DNA of 16,011 nt from JBDRGD01 sp043818095 (GTDB taxonomy: Bacteria > Chloroflexota > Dehalococcoidia > Dehalococcoidales > RBG-16-60-22), in contig JBDRGD010000097.1 of the NCBI GenBank assembly GCA_043818095.1, positions 1-16,011 of the forward strand, written 5' to 3'. The notes under the pieces are model-generated. The model made no database searches, was not told the origin of the DNA, and saw nothing but the letters and a program-made list of their open reading frames with translations. The position numbers were made by a program, and so were the translations under genes. Below are positions 1 to 7,662 of this stretch, in pieces; position 1 is the stretch's first letter; every line of letters starts with the position of its first letter.

Positions 1-1188
1 ATCGAGGGGATGGCCGTCGCCGCTTATGCCGTGGGCGCACGGCAGGGCTATTTGTATATTCGTGCGGAGTATCCCCTGGCGGTGGCGCGGGCGGAGCAGG
101 CGCTGCGGCAGGCGCGGGAAAAGAACCTGCTGGGGAGAAACATACTGGGCAGCGATTTCAGCTTTGACATTAAGGTTTTCCAGGGCTCGGGGGCGTTCGT
201 CTGCGGCGAGGAAACGGCGCTGATTGCCTCGCTGGAGGGCCGGGCCGGGCTGCCGCATTTCCGCCCGCCTTATCCCGCCGTCTCCGGACTTCACGGGAAG
301 CCCACGCTGATCAACAACGTCAAGACGCTGGGCTATATCCGGCACATCATCAACCGCGGGGCGGCATGGTTCCGTGAAATCGGCAACGGGAGCAGCCCGG
401 GCACGGCGGTTTTTGCCCTCGCCGGCAAGGTGGTCAACACGGGGCTGGTGGAGGTGCCGATGGGCACTACCCTGCGGCAGATTATCTTCGACGTGGGCAG
501 CGGTGTCCCCGGCGGGAAAAAGTTCAAGGCGGTGCAGATAGGGGGGCCCTCCGGCGGCTGCCTGCCCGAAAAAGCCCTGGACGTGCCGGTGGACTTCGAC
601 TCGCTGCGGGAGTGGGGTGCGATGATGGGGTCGGGGGGGATGGTGGTGCTCGACGAGGACGACTGCATGGTGGAAATCGCCAGATACTTCCTGGAGTTCA
701 CCCAGCGGGAGTCCTGCGGCAAATGCACCCCGTGCCGGCTGGGGACGAAGCAGATGCTGGAGACCCTGGACGGCATTACCCGGGGGAAGGGCCCCGAAGG
801 CGAGCTGGCGACGCTGGAAGCCCTGGCGGAGGACATCGGGGAAAGCTCTCTCTGCGGGCTGGGGAAAACGGCGCCGAACCCGGTCCTGACGACGCTGCGC
901 TACTTCCGCGACGAGTATGAGGCGCATATCCGGGAGGGGCGCTGCCCGGCGCGGATGTGCCCGGACCTGATTTCCTTCTATATCATGCCGTGGAAATGCG
1001 AGCGTTCCTGCGACGCCTGTATCGGCACCTGCACCGTGGAGGCTATCAGCCCCGACAAGCGGCGCCTCAAGGTCATCGACCGGGAGAAATGCGTCAAGTG
1101 CGGTCTCTGTGTGGGCGCCTGTCCGCCGCAGTATGCGGCAATCGTCCGGGTCTCGCCGCCGGAGAACCTTCCCGTGAGGCAATCGTGA
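1..1188 (+). CDS. NuoF/HydB-like NADH-binding diaphorase subunit with C-terminal ferredoxin domain (5' partial)
   Basis: The frame is open from base 1 (IEG, then Met at 10), so the N-terminus lies outside the window. The visible part has the NuoF FMN/NADH fold, including a GSGAFVCGEETAL segment and INNVKTL. An SLBB-type segment (GKVVNTGLVEVP...IGGPSGG) follows, then the N3-type [4Fe-4S] motif SCGKCTPCR with its distal Cys in SSLCGLG. The last ~80 residues hold a ferredoxin extension: CPARMC, then C-x3-C-x2-C-x3-C, then a canonical C-x2-C-x2-C-x3-CP. This architecture is known from HydB/HndC-type electron-bifurcating or NADP-reducing hydrogenases and NAD-dependent formate dehydrogenases. It should oxidise or reduce NAD(P)H in the cytoplasm and pass electrons through its clusters. 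The stop overlaps the next start (GTGA). The first ferredoxin site has one residue more than usual between its first two Cys. Which enzyme it serves cannot be told here. Confidence 0.93.
   Translation: MEGMAVAAYAVGARQGYLYIRAEYPLAVARAEQALRQAREKNLLGRNILGSDFSFDIKVFQGSGAFVCGEETALIASLEGRAGLPHFRPPYPAVSGLHGKPTLINNVKTLGYIRHIINRGAAWFREIGNGSSPGTAVFALAGKVVNTGLVEVPMGTTLRQIIFDVGSGVPGGKKFKAVQIGGPSGGCLPEKALDVPVDFDSLREWGAMMGSGGMVVLDEDDCMVEIARYFLEFTQRESCGKCTPCRLGTKQMLETLDGITRGKGPEGELATLEALAEDIGESSLCGLGKTAPNPVLTTLRYFRDEYEAHIREGRCPARMCPDLISFYIMPWKCERSCDACIGTCTVEAISPDKRRLKVIDREKCVKCGLCVGACPPQYAAIVRVSPPENLPVRQS
1176..1179 (+). promoter_or_regulatory. Ribosome binding site for the HoxU-like gene
   Basis: GAGG placed 5 nt before GTG 1185. 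It supports the internal GTG start overlapping the NuoF-like stop, rather than a start further upstream inside that gene. Confidence 0.6.
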
Positions 1189-1832
1189 AGACGGTATCAC
1201 TGATTATCGACGGACGGCGGGTCACCGCCCGGGAGGGGGAAAAGCTCCTCCGGGTGGCGCTGCGCCACGGTATCTACATTCCCAACCTTTGCTCGCTGCC
1301 GGAGGACGACGGGCCGGAAGCCTCCTGCCGTCTCTGCTTTATCGAGGTGGCGGGGAAAGCAAAGCCGGTAACCGCCTGCACCGAGCCGGCTGCCGAAGGT
1401 ATGGAGGTGTCCACCGCCGGGGAGAAGGCGCGGCGGTTGGCCCGGACGACTTTCGGACTGCTGATGGCTTCTCACCCCGTGGACTGCGGTAGCTGTGCCG
1501 TCAACGGTGCCTGCGAGTTGCAGCGGATTGCCCGCCATTTGAAAGTGACGCTGAAACCGAGGCACTTGAAAGCCTTATTGAAGGGCCTGCCGATAGACGA
1601 CAGCAACCCGCTTTTCCGCTACGACCCCAACAAGTGCGTGCTGTGCAATCGCTGCGTCCGGGTATGCCGCGAGCGTGCCGGAAATACCGTGCTGGGGTAC
1701 GCCTACCGCGGGTTCCGCCGAACGGTTACCACCTTCGCGGAGGAGCCTATCGGCGCGGACCGCTGCCGGGACTGCGGGGAATGCGTTACCGCTTGCCCCG
1801 CGGGGGCGTTCACCTTGAAGAAAGCGGGCTAG
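1185..1832 (+). CDS. HoxU / NuoG N-terminal-like iron-sulfur subunit
   Basis: A 215-residue protein starting at GTG 1185, which overlaps the preceding TGA as GTGA. A GAGG Shine-Dalgarno at 1176-1179 lies 5 nt upstream and supports this start; the upstream open frame is antisense-like to homology and is not used. Four cluster sites are complete: [2Fe-2S] C36, C48, C51, C65; the His-Cys3 [4Fe-4S] site H97, C101, C104, C110; and two ferredoxin-type sites C151/154/157/161 and C194/197/200/204. This is the NuoG N-terminal/HoxU layout without the molybdopterin-like domain, and the length is close to HoxU. It probably wires the NuoF-like partner to a hydrogenase, formate dehydrogenase or other catalytic subunit encoded upstream, beyond the window. 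It is the last gene of its operon. Its TAG stop shares the palindrome CTAG with the stop of the convergent gene. Confidence 0.92.
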   Translation: MKTVSLIIDGRRVTAREGEKLLRVALRHGIYIPNLCSLPEDDGPEASCRLCFIEVAGKAKPVTACTEPAAEGMEVSTAGEKARRLARTTFGLLMASHPVDCGSCAVNGACELQRIARHLKVTLKPRHLKALLKGLPIDDSNPLFRYDPNKCVLCNRCVRVCRERAGNTVLGYAYRGFRRTVTTFAEEPIGADRCRDCGECVTACPAGAFTLKKAG

Positions 1833-3253
1833 ACGGTCAGCAGACGCAGCAGGGAGCCGGCGTCATCCAGGTTTTCCAGGCTGTTGATAGCGGCCAGGGC
1901 TTTATCGATTCTGAAGTCCTTGAGGACGGCCGCGTTGACGCGGAACTTGTCCGCCAGTTCGGTTTCGCTGGCACGGTACTTATCCGTCCCCGTGGAGAGC
2001 CATTTGGCGTACTCTACGGTCTCAGAAAAGCGCTGGCTTCCCGCGATGACCTCCACGCTGGCCGGGCGGCGGCTGATAAAAGGCTTGCCCTCGACGACGA
2101 GCTCCTGGTAGCGGGTCTCCTCGGCATGGGCGTACGATTCGTAGCTCACCTTTTTCATGAACTCCCTGATCCCGGGGTCTTCAAGGGTGCTCTTTGCCTG
2201 CCACTGCGGTCCCGGGATGAGGCGGTGCGCCACCGCGGCAACGTTATAGGGGAGATTGGTCTGGGCTTCCAGGTGAGTGGCGATATCCAGCGTGCGGAAG
2301 CGGGGTAATGTGCCCACGCCCTCCGCCCTGACGACGACGCGGTCGATGTTCTCCGGTATCAGGTTATTTTTCGTGATAATGCTGTGGAACGCGTCCAGCG
2401 CCGACGCGAAAACATCGCTGCAGGGCCAGTACTTGTAGCCGGTCTGCAGCAGCACCCAGTCGCTCCCGAGCTGGTGGGTGATTATTTTCCGGTCGTGCAC
2501 CTCCGCGCCGTGCATCACCCAGAAGCCGTATTCCCCATCCAGCATGGTTTTATCGCCCGCGTAGCCCCGCTCTGCCAGCAAAGCGGCGGTCAGCCCGGAC
2601 TGGGCGGTCCATCCGGCGGAGCCGTATTGCGCCATGCCGTTACCCGGCGTGTGCAGCCACTTGGTGTAGGCGGGCAGGGGGGTGAAATAGCCGGCGACAC
2701 CGAGGGCGTTCGCCGTTTGCGCGGCATCTAGCTTCAGGATTTTGGCAGCGCCCGCCGCCGCGCCGAAGGTATTGCCGCCGAAGCCGTAGCTTCGCGGAGG
2801 AAAACCGTCCTTGCGGTGGCGGATACTGCCGAGGTAAGTACCCAGACGCGCTGCGATTTCATGTCCCAGCGCCAGGGCGAGAATCAGTTCCCGTCCGGTG
2901 ACCCGGCGCGCGCCCACCAGCGCCAGCGGCGCCGGAGTAACGAACGCGGTAACATGGGCGGGAGGTAACATCGAGGTGAAGTCCAGGGTCTGCATCAGTT
3001 CGCCATTGGCGAAGGCGGCCCCGGTGATAGCGACCCTCTCGCTGCTGCCCAGTATGGCCGCCTCGGGCTTGCCGCCCAGTGCTTTCGCCACCTCCACGGC
3101 GATTCTGCCCTTGTCCAGGTCGGTGGCTCCCAGGGCACAGCCGACGGCATCGAGGAAGATGCGCTTGACCTCCCGGATGACCCGGGCGGGGAGGTCGTAA
3201 AACTTCGCTCCGGCACAGAATTCGGCAAGGGTCAGCGTATCGTTCTTTTCCAT
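1829..3253 (-). CDS. MmgE/PrpD family protein
   Basis: 474 residues from ATG 3253. An upstream in-frame ATG at 3301 would add 16 residues overlapping the preceding gene; family alignments normally begin near the TLAEF segment, so 3253 is preferred. No clear Shine-Dalgarno is visible for either. The family is all-alpha plus a lid domain and includes 2-methylcitrate dehydratase, cis-aconitate decarboxylase and iminodisuccinate epimerase. Recognisable segments are IFLDAVGCALGA (31-42), LDF...H100, GHEIAARLG (130-138), KWLH (198-201) and KYWPC (274-278). The Asp-rich DFDDT-type motif is reduced to LDFTS, and the usual C-x3-H after the YPC motif reads CSDVF with no His, so the substrate probably differs from methylcitrate. 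It begins 7 bp after the activase megaprotein stop, suggesting one transcript. Its stop (TAG) shares CTAG with the convergent HoxU-like gene. Confidence 0.9.
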   Translation of the reverse strand: MEKNDTLTLAEFCAGAKFYDLPARVIREVKRIFLDAVGCALGATDLDKGRIAVEVAKALGGKPEAAILGSSERVAITGAAFANGELMQTLDFTSMLPPAHVTAFVTPAPLALVGARRVTGRELILALALGHEIAARLGTYLGSIRHRKDGFPPRSYGFGGNTFGAAAGAAKILKLDAAQTANALGVAGYFTPLPAYTKWLHTPGNGMAQYGSAGWTAQSGLTAALLAERGYAGDKTMLDGEYGFWVMHGAEVHDRKIITHQLGSDWVLLQTGYKYWPCSDVFASALDAFHSIITKNNLIPENIDRVVVRAEGVGTLPRFRTLDIATHLEAQTNLPYNVAAVAHRLIPGPQWQAKSTLEDPGIREFMKKVSYESYAHAEETRYQELVVEGKPFISRRPASVEVIAGSQRFSETVEYAKWLSTGTDKYRASETELADKFRVNAAVLKDFRIDKALAAINSLENLDDAGSLLRLLTV

Positions 3254-3260
3254 GATGCGG

Positions 3261-6200
3261 CTACTGATGGCGGTGGGTATCTTTGTCCAGCAGGTGCTCA
3301 TAGCACTGGTGGACGAAAGCTTCCAGTCTGATGTCCTGTCCCGTGTCCTTGGTGCCGTCCATCACCATGTTGAAAATGGGGATATGGTGGTCCGTGCGCA
3401 GGACGTGAAAGAGCATGCTGGTAATGGTGCCGGGCATACAGCCGAAAGGCATCATATTGATGATGCCGTCGAAGTCGTGCTCCACGTATTCCAGGGCGCG
3501 TCCCAGGCTGAGGACGGCTTCCCCCTCGACCGCCGGGCTGAGGTAGCTCCGCCCGCGCTTGAGGATTTCCCCGGTGGGCAGTTCGCGGGCAAAATGCTCG
3601 ATGGCCGTATCGAACTGCCGCCGCAGCGGCTCCGCGGTCCTCTCCTGGACGATTTCCGTGAGCTGCTGTTTCGCCCAGTCTTTCCAGCCGCCTTCCAGGT
3701 GGAGGCGGCTGCGGCGCTTGCGCTGGAAATCGATGTAGTCCAGCCACTCTTCCAGGGGCGGCAGGGCGCACTGTGCTCCCAGCGTTTCCAGCTTACGGGT
3801 CAGGAAATCATTGGCGAAGGGATTGCTCCGGACGAAAATCTCCCCGACGATGCCGATGCGGGGACGAATTTCACTCCGGTCGATTTTAATGGCTGCCAGG
3901 GCTTCACGGGCCTGGCGGGCGAAATCGGTAAAGGTGGTGCCGTCCCGCTCGGTGAGGCTGACCAGCCGGGAAAGCAGGTCCGCGTAGACGGTATCGGTCT
4001 CACCGCGGTTGACCTCGTAGGGGCGTCTTTCCAGGACCATTTTCTGGATGGAGTCCAGGATGGTGATGGCGCGCCAGGACTGGAGGCGGAAACCGCTGCC
4101 CAGGGTCGCCATGTGCTGGTGATAGCTCTTCGTCTGATCGAAGATGAGCACGGGCACCATCGGCAGGTTCAGCTCATCGAGGACCATGCGGTGCAGCTTG
4201 TTGTACTGCCCGAAACGGCAGGGACCGCAGGAACTGGGCATGAAGAAAGCCGCCTCCTCCTCCGCGAAGTCGTCAGCCATGGTTTTTTTAACGATATCAC
4301 CGGTGGTGATGATGCTGGGATAGCATTCCCTGCCGCTGGTGTAACGCTGCCCCAGCTCCAGGGTGAGCTCATCGGAGGCTGGCAGGGCTTCTGCCCGGGC
4401 GCCACAGCGCCGCATCGCCGCCGCCAGCACGAAGCCATGGTCAATCATATAGGGCAGATAGATTTTTTTCCCGCTGGCGTGGCTGCGAACGAACTCGAAG
4501 ACCTCTACCGGCTGGCGGACACCGCGGGTGTGGGCGTTGCGGATGGTGTCGAGGAAAGCCTCGCAGCGGGTGATGATGCCGGCGTCCGCGGAGTGCTCGT
4601 CAATCTCGATGGTCAGGAAGGGCTTGCCTTCCATTTCCTTGCCGAAGAACTTGAGCAGGTAGGAGTCCGGCCCGCAGTTGAAATTGGTCACGTAGAGGGC
4701 GAAAAGCCGGGGGTCACTGGCAATCATGCGGGCGGCGCCCAGTATCTTCTGCCCGGCTTTCCAGTACATGTTGGGATGGTCCACGCTGACCTGCTTCGCC
4801 ATTTCCGCCAGCGGCAGGAAGTCGAGCGGTATGGCGAGTATCCCGGCGTCACGCAGTTTCTCCGGCAGGTCCAGCGTCATCTCGGCATCGCAGGTATTGT
4901 AGACCCTGCCGATGAGGACGATGGCTTTTTCGTCCGGCTTTAAGTTAACGAAGACCTCCTGTCCGCGCCGCTGCTGCCATTCATTGAAAGCATCCAGTGA
5001 CCGGAACGCAGACTTTACGGAGCGTTCAATTACCTCGTTTTCATTGGCACCCATCTGGCGCGCCAGGCGGCGCAGCACCCTTCTCAGCCAGCGTCGCCCG
5101 CGGTCGGCGTGAAAGGTAGGCCTCAGGACCACCGGGCGTTTGCCGTCGGGGGTGGTCAGCGTCTCGCGGATGCTGGCGGAACTGAAAATAATGAAGGGCA
5201 GGGCCTGGGTCAGGGGACAGTTCCAGGACTTATCGAAGGCGCCATCGAATTTCTCCATGGTGGACTGCACGGGCAGGAAGAGAAAGTCCGGCTCTTTCGT
5301 CAGCAGGTTCAGGACATGCCCGTGAGCGACCTTGATGGGCAGGCACGGCGATTCCATGACGTTTTCCGCGCCCAGGCGGACGATATCGCGGCTGGTGGGG
5401 TCGGAGGTGACGACCTGGAAGCCGAGCTCCGTGAAGAAGGCCTTCCAGAGCGGATAGAGGTCGTTGAAGAAAAGACCGCGGGGGATGCCCACTGTTTTGC
5501 CGTTGGGGCTGTCCGGGGCGTCTTTGTCATAGCTGTGCAGCAGCGCCTGGTAGCGTTCCCGGAAAAGGCGGGGAATCGTCGAGGCGCGGCGTTGCTCCCT
5601 CTTTTCCGGAGCATCCCACTTGCCGCAGCGGGAGCCGTAAAACAGGGGCTCTTCCTGGCCAAAGACCACCTTGTGAATCTCGCAGTGGTTGGCGCAGTCC
5701 TGGCAGATGAACGAGGAAAGCTCATAGGGGAGGTCCCGGAGGTCGAAGCCACGGAAGCGCGTGTTCCGTTCGCTGTGCTGCATCTTCTCCATGGCCAGCA
5801 TCGCCACGCCCAGAGCGCCGAGAATATCATGGTGCGGCGGCACGGTCACCTTCTTGCCCAGGACGCTCTCGAAAGCGGCCTTTACAGAACGGTTAAACCC
5901 GACGCCGCCCTGGAATAGGATGTGCTCCCCGACGTGGTGTTCCTCGACGACCTTGTTGAGATAGTTCTTGACGATGGAGTACGCCAGCCCCCCGAGCAGG
6001 TTTTCCTTGGTGGCGCCGGTCTGCTTGTGGTAGTTCAGCTGCGATTCCATGAAGACGGTGCAGCGCTCCCCGAGGTCCAGCGGCTGCTTTGCCGCCAGGG
6101 CCAGCCCGCCGAAATCGTCAATCTTCAGCCCCAGTTTCCCCGCCTGCTCCTCCAGGAAGGAGCCGGTACCGGCGGCGCAGACCTTGTTCATCGCAAAATC

Positions 6201-7511
6201 GACAATCACCCCATTCTGCAGGCTGATGTATTTCGCGTCCTGCCCGCCGATTTCAAAGATGGTGTCCGCTTCGGGGCATATCGTGCTGGCGGCTTTGGCG
6301 TGGCTGGTAATCTCGTTGCGCACGACGTCCGCGCCGAAGAACTCGCCGGTCATGTAACGCCCGGAGCCGGTGGAGCCGGCGCCTTTGATGATAACGCGGT
6401 CGCCGATTTCCTGTCCCACCTCGTAAAGACCCTGTTTCACCGCCTCGATGGGCTTCCCCGCGGTCATCAGGTAGCGGCGGGCGAGCACGTTGTTGTCCCG
6501 GTCGATGACGACAACGTTGGTGCTGATGGAGCCGATGTCCACGCCGACATATGCCTCTACCTTCCCGTCCTGCCGTATCGGCACGGGCTCGGTAATCAGG
6601 GGATAGTCATCGCCGGCGAGGGGCGGCAGGCTGAGGAATTTGTGCTCGCGCCGGGTGAGATAGTCATTCAGGCAGGCAAGAGCATCGGCACGGAGGCCCC
6701 CGCCGGATTTCCCGTCGCGCGTGTCCCCGGCGATAAGCGCCGCCCCGATAGCCCCGAGCAGGGCGAAGTGCTCCGGGATGATGAGTTCGGATTCTTTAAG
6801 CTCCAGAACCTCCAGGATGGCCCGCCGGATGCCTTTGTTGGCGGCGACGCCGCCCTGCAGGGAGACGGGCTTTTCCAGGTCCCGCCCGCCGATGACGGTG
6901 CCCTTAAAATTGCGCACCATGGCGAAGCAGAGGCCGGCGGCGATGTCATGCACCGGAGTGCCCACCTGCTGGAGATGAATCATGTCCGTCTTGGCGAAGA
7001 CGCTGCAGCGTCCCGCGATGTGCGGCGGCTGGCTGGACTTCTCCGCCACCTCGCCGAACTCTGCGATGGGAATGCCCATCCGGGCGGCCTGCTGGTCAAG
7101 AAACGAGCCGGTGCCCGCCGCGCAGACACCGTTGGTAATAAAGTCGGCGACCCTCGGGGGTTTACCGGGTTCTTCATGAGAAAGGATGATGAGCTTGGAG
7201 TCCTCACCGCCGATTTCCAGGATGGACCTGACCTCGGGATGAAAGCGCGCCGTGCCGGATGCCTGGGCGCTGATTTCGTTGACGAAGGGCAGTCCCAGGA
7301 CATCGGCGACGAGCCGTCCGCCGCTGCCGGTGACCGCCGCCAGCGTGAAGCGTTCCGGAGGGTATTCGGCGAGGATTTCCCGGAGCACCGCCAGTATCGT
7401 TTCCAGGGGCCTGCCCAGCGTGCGGACGTAGCGCGACGTGAGGACCTGCCCGGTGTCCGAGATAACGACTGCTTTAGCGGTAACGGAACCTATATCAATG
7501 CCAAGCTGCAT
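3261..7511 (-). CDS. Acyl-CoA dehydratase activase megaprotein: two BadF/BcrA/HgdC-type activase domains fused to a 2-hydroxyacyl-CoA dehydratase-like region
   Basis: 1416 residues, ATG 7511 (MQLGIDIGS, the phosphate-1 loop of the ASKHA ATPase fold). Activase 1 spans about 1-262: IGGEDSK at 100-106, C130 in CAAGTGSFL, C169 in GRCSVFAK, QGGVAANK at 219-226. Activase 2 spans about 320-575: GVDIGSIS, IGGQDAK at 421-427, C445, C484, QGGVGFN. In each the two Cys are 39 apart, as in HgdC, where they bind the dimer-interface [4Fe-4S]. A Cys-rich linker follows (C603, C606, C610, C629), then a DUF2229-like part from about 672 (C723, C764, C874, C946) and a C-terminal HgdB-like part with C1063, C1095, C1098 and C1358. 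Known relatives use ATP to energise electrons for radical dehydration or for reduction at a double-cubane cluster. Such giant fusions are recurrent in anaerobes but their substrate is, to my knowledge, not established. Cytoplasmic; no membrane segment seen. Confidence 0.95.
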   Translation of the reverse strand: MQLGIDIGSVTAKAVVISDTGQVLTSRYVRTLGRPLETILAVLREILAEYPPERFTLAAVTGSGGRLVADVLGLPFVNEISAQASGTARFHPEVRSILEIGGEDSKLIILSHEEPGKPPRVADFITNGVCAAGTGSFLDQQAARMGIPIAEFGEVAEKSSQPPHIAGRCSVFAKTDMIHLQQVGTPVHDIAAGLCFAMVRNFKGTVIGGRDLEKPVSLQGGVAANKGIRRAILEVLELKESELIIPEHFALLGAIGAALIAGDTRDGKSGGGLRADALACLNDYLTRREHKFLSLPPLAGDDYPLITEPVPIRQDGKVEAYVGVDIGSISTNVVVIDRDNNVLARRYLMTAGKPIEAVKQGLYEVGQEIGDRVIIKGAGSTGSGRYMTGEFFGADVVRNEITSHAKAASTICPEADTIFEIGGQDAKYISLQNGVIVDFAMNKVCAAGTGSFLEEQAGKLGLKIDDFGGLALAAKQPLDLGERCTVFMESQLNYHKQTGATKENLLGGLAYSIVKNYLNKVVEEHHVGEHILFQGGVGFNRSVKAAFESVLGKKVTVPPHHDILGALGVAMLAMEKMQHSERNTRFRGFDLRDLPYELSSFICQDCANHCEIHKVVFGQEEPLFYGSRCGKWDAPEKREQRRASTIPRLFRERYQALLHSYDKDAPDSPNGKTVGIPRGLFFNDLYPLWKAFFTELGFQVVTSDPTSRDIVRLGAENVMESPCLPIKVAHGHVLNLLTKEPDFLFLPVQSTMEKFDGAFDKSWNCPLTQALPFIIFSSASIRETLTTPDGKRPVVLRPTFHADRGRRWLRRVLRRLARQMGANENEVIERSVKSAFRSLDAFNEWQQRRGQEVFVNLKPDEKAIVLIGRVYNTCDAEMTLDLPEKLRDAGILAIPLDFLPLAEMAKQVSVDHPNMYWKAGQKILGAARMIASDPRLFALYVTNFNCGPDSYLLKFFGKEMEGKPFLTIEIDEHSADAGIITRCEAFLDTIRNAHTRGVRQPVEVFEFVRSHASGKKIYLPYMIDHGFVLAAAMRRCGARAEALPASDELTLELGQRYTSGRECYPSIITTGDIVKKTMADDFAEEEAAFFMPSSCGPCRFGQYNKLHRMVLDELNLPMVPVLIFDQTKSYHQHMATLGSGFRLQSWRAITILDSIQKMVLERRPYEVNRGETDTVYADLLSRLVSLTERDGTTFTDFARQAREALAAIKIDRSEIRPRIGIVGEIFVRSNPFANDFLTRKLETLGAQCALPPLEEWLDYIDFQRKRRSRLHLEGGWKDWAKQQLTEIVQERTAEPLRRQFDTAIEHFARELPTGEILKRGRSYLSPAVEGEAVLSLGRALEYVEHDFDGIINMMPFGCMPGTITSMLFHVLRTDHHIPIFNMVMDGTKDTGQDIRLEAFVHQCYEHLLDKDTHRHQ

Positions 7512-7540
7512 TAAACTGCCACTGACCGTCTTTTACGACC

Positions 7541-7637
7541 TGACCCCCGGGGAAGGCCGCAAGTCCCCATTAATAATATTATAAACGTAATGGGGCGGCA
7601 GGTAAAGAGAAACAGGAGGAAGTTGTCCCGGGGGTCA
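7541..7637. repeat. Nested inverted repeats around the activase promoter (candidate operator)
   Basis: Outer arms TGACCCCCGGG (7541-7551) and CCCGGGGGTCA (7627-7637) are perfect 11-bp reverse complements 75 bp apart. Inside them GCCGC (7556-7560) faces GCGGC (7595-7599), and CCCCATTA (7565-7572) faces TAATGGGG (7588-7595), a perfect 8-bp pair with a 15-bp centre. The promoter -10 lies inside the inner pair and the -35 between the inner and outer right arms. This placement suggests regulator binding, but a small palindromic insert or long-range structure in the 3' end of the response-regulator transcript is possible. No target-site duplication is seen at the edges. Confidence 0.55.
7578..7606 (-). 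promoter_or_regulatory. Candidate sigma70-type promoter for the activase megaprotein operon
   Basis: On the minus strand a consensus -10 TATAAT lies at 7578-7583, and a -35-like TTTACC at 7601-7606, with a 17-nt spacer. Transcription would start near 7571, giving a leader of about 60 nt before ATG 7511. No strong Shine-Dalgarno is visible before that ATG. The -10 sits in the loop of the inverted repeat described separately. Confidence 0.6.
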
Positions 7638-7662
7638 TAGAGCAACCGTTGGGCCAGTGGTT

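Noticed and set aside
957..1184. Upstream extension of the HoxU-like frame to 957
   Set aside because: It overlaps the ferredoxin domain of the NuoF-like gene; a GTG with ribosome site at 1185 gives the normal N-terminus.
3254..3301. Alternative ATG at 3301 for the PrpD-family gene
   Set aside because: It would add 16 residues that overlap the end of the activase gene and do not fit the family N-terminus. Not excluded, because neither start has a clear Shine-Dalgarno.
1..7511. Class II benzoyl-CoA reductase (Bam) cluster, suggested by the NuoF-like and activase-family proteins
   Set aside because: No BamB-type tungsten oxidoreductase or other Bam subunit is visible, and the activase domains are of the ATP-driven type in a fusion unlike known benzoyl-CoA reductases.
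3252..7514. Long antisense open frames (563 and 530 residues) opposite the activase megaprotein
   Set aside because: They are frame shadows of a high-GC gene. They show no recognisable motif, and the minus-strand protein has complete domain motifs along its whole length.
7541..7637. A small transposon-like (MITE) element
   Set aside because: No target-site duplication flanks the 11-bp inverted repeats, and the position over a promoter is better explained as regulatory. Kept open as an alternative.
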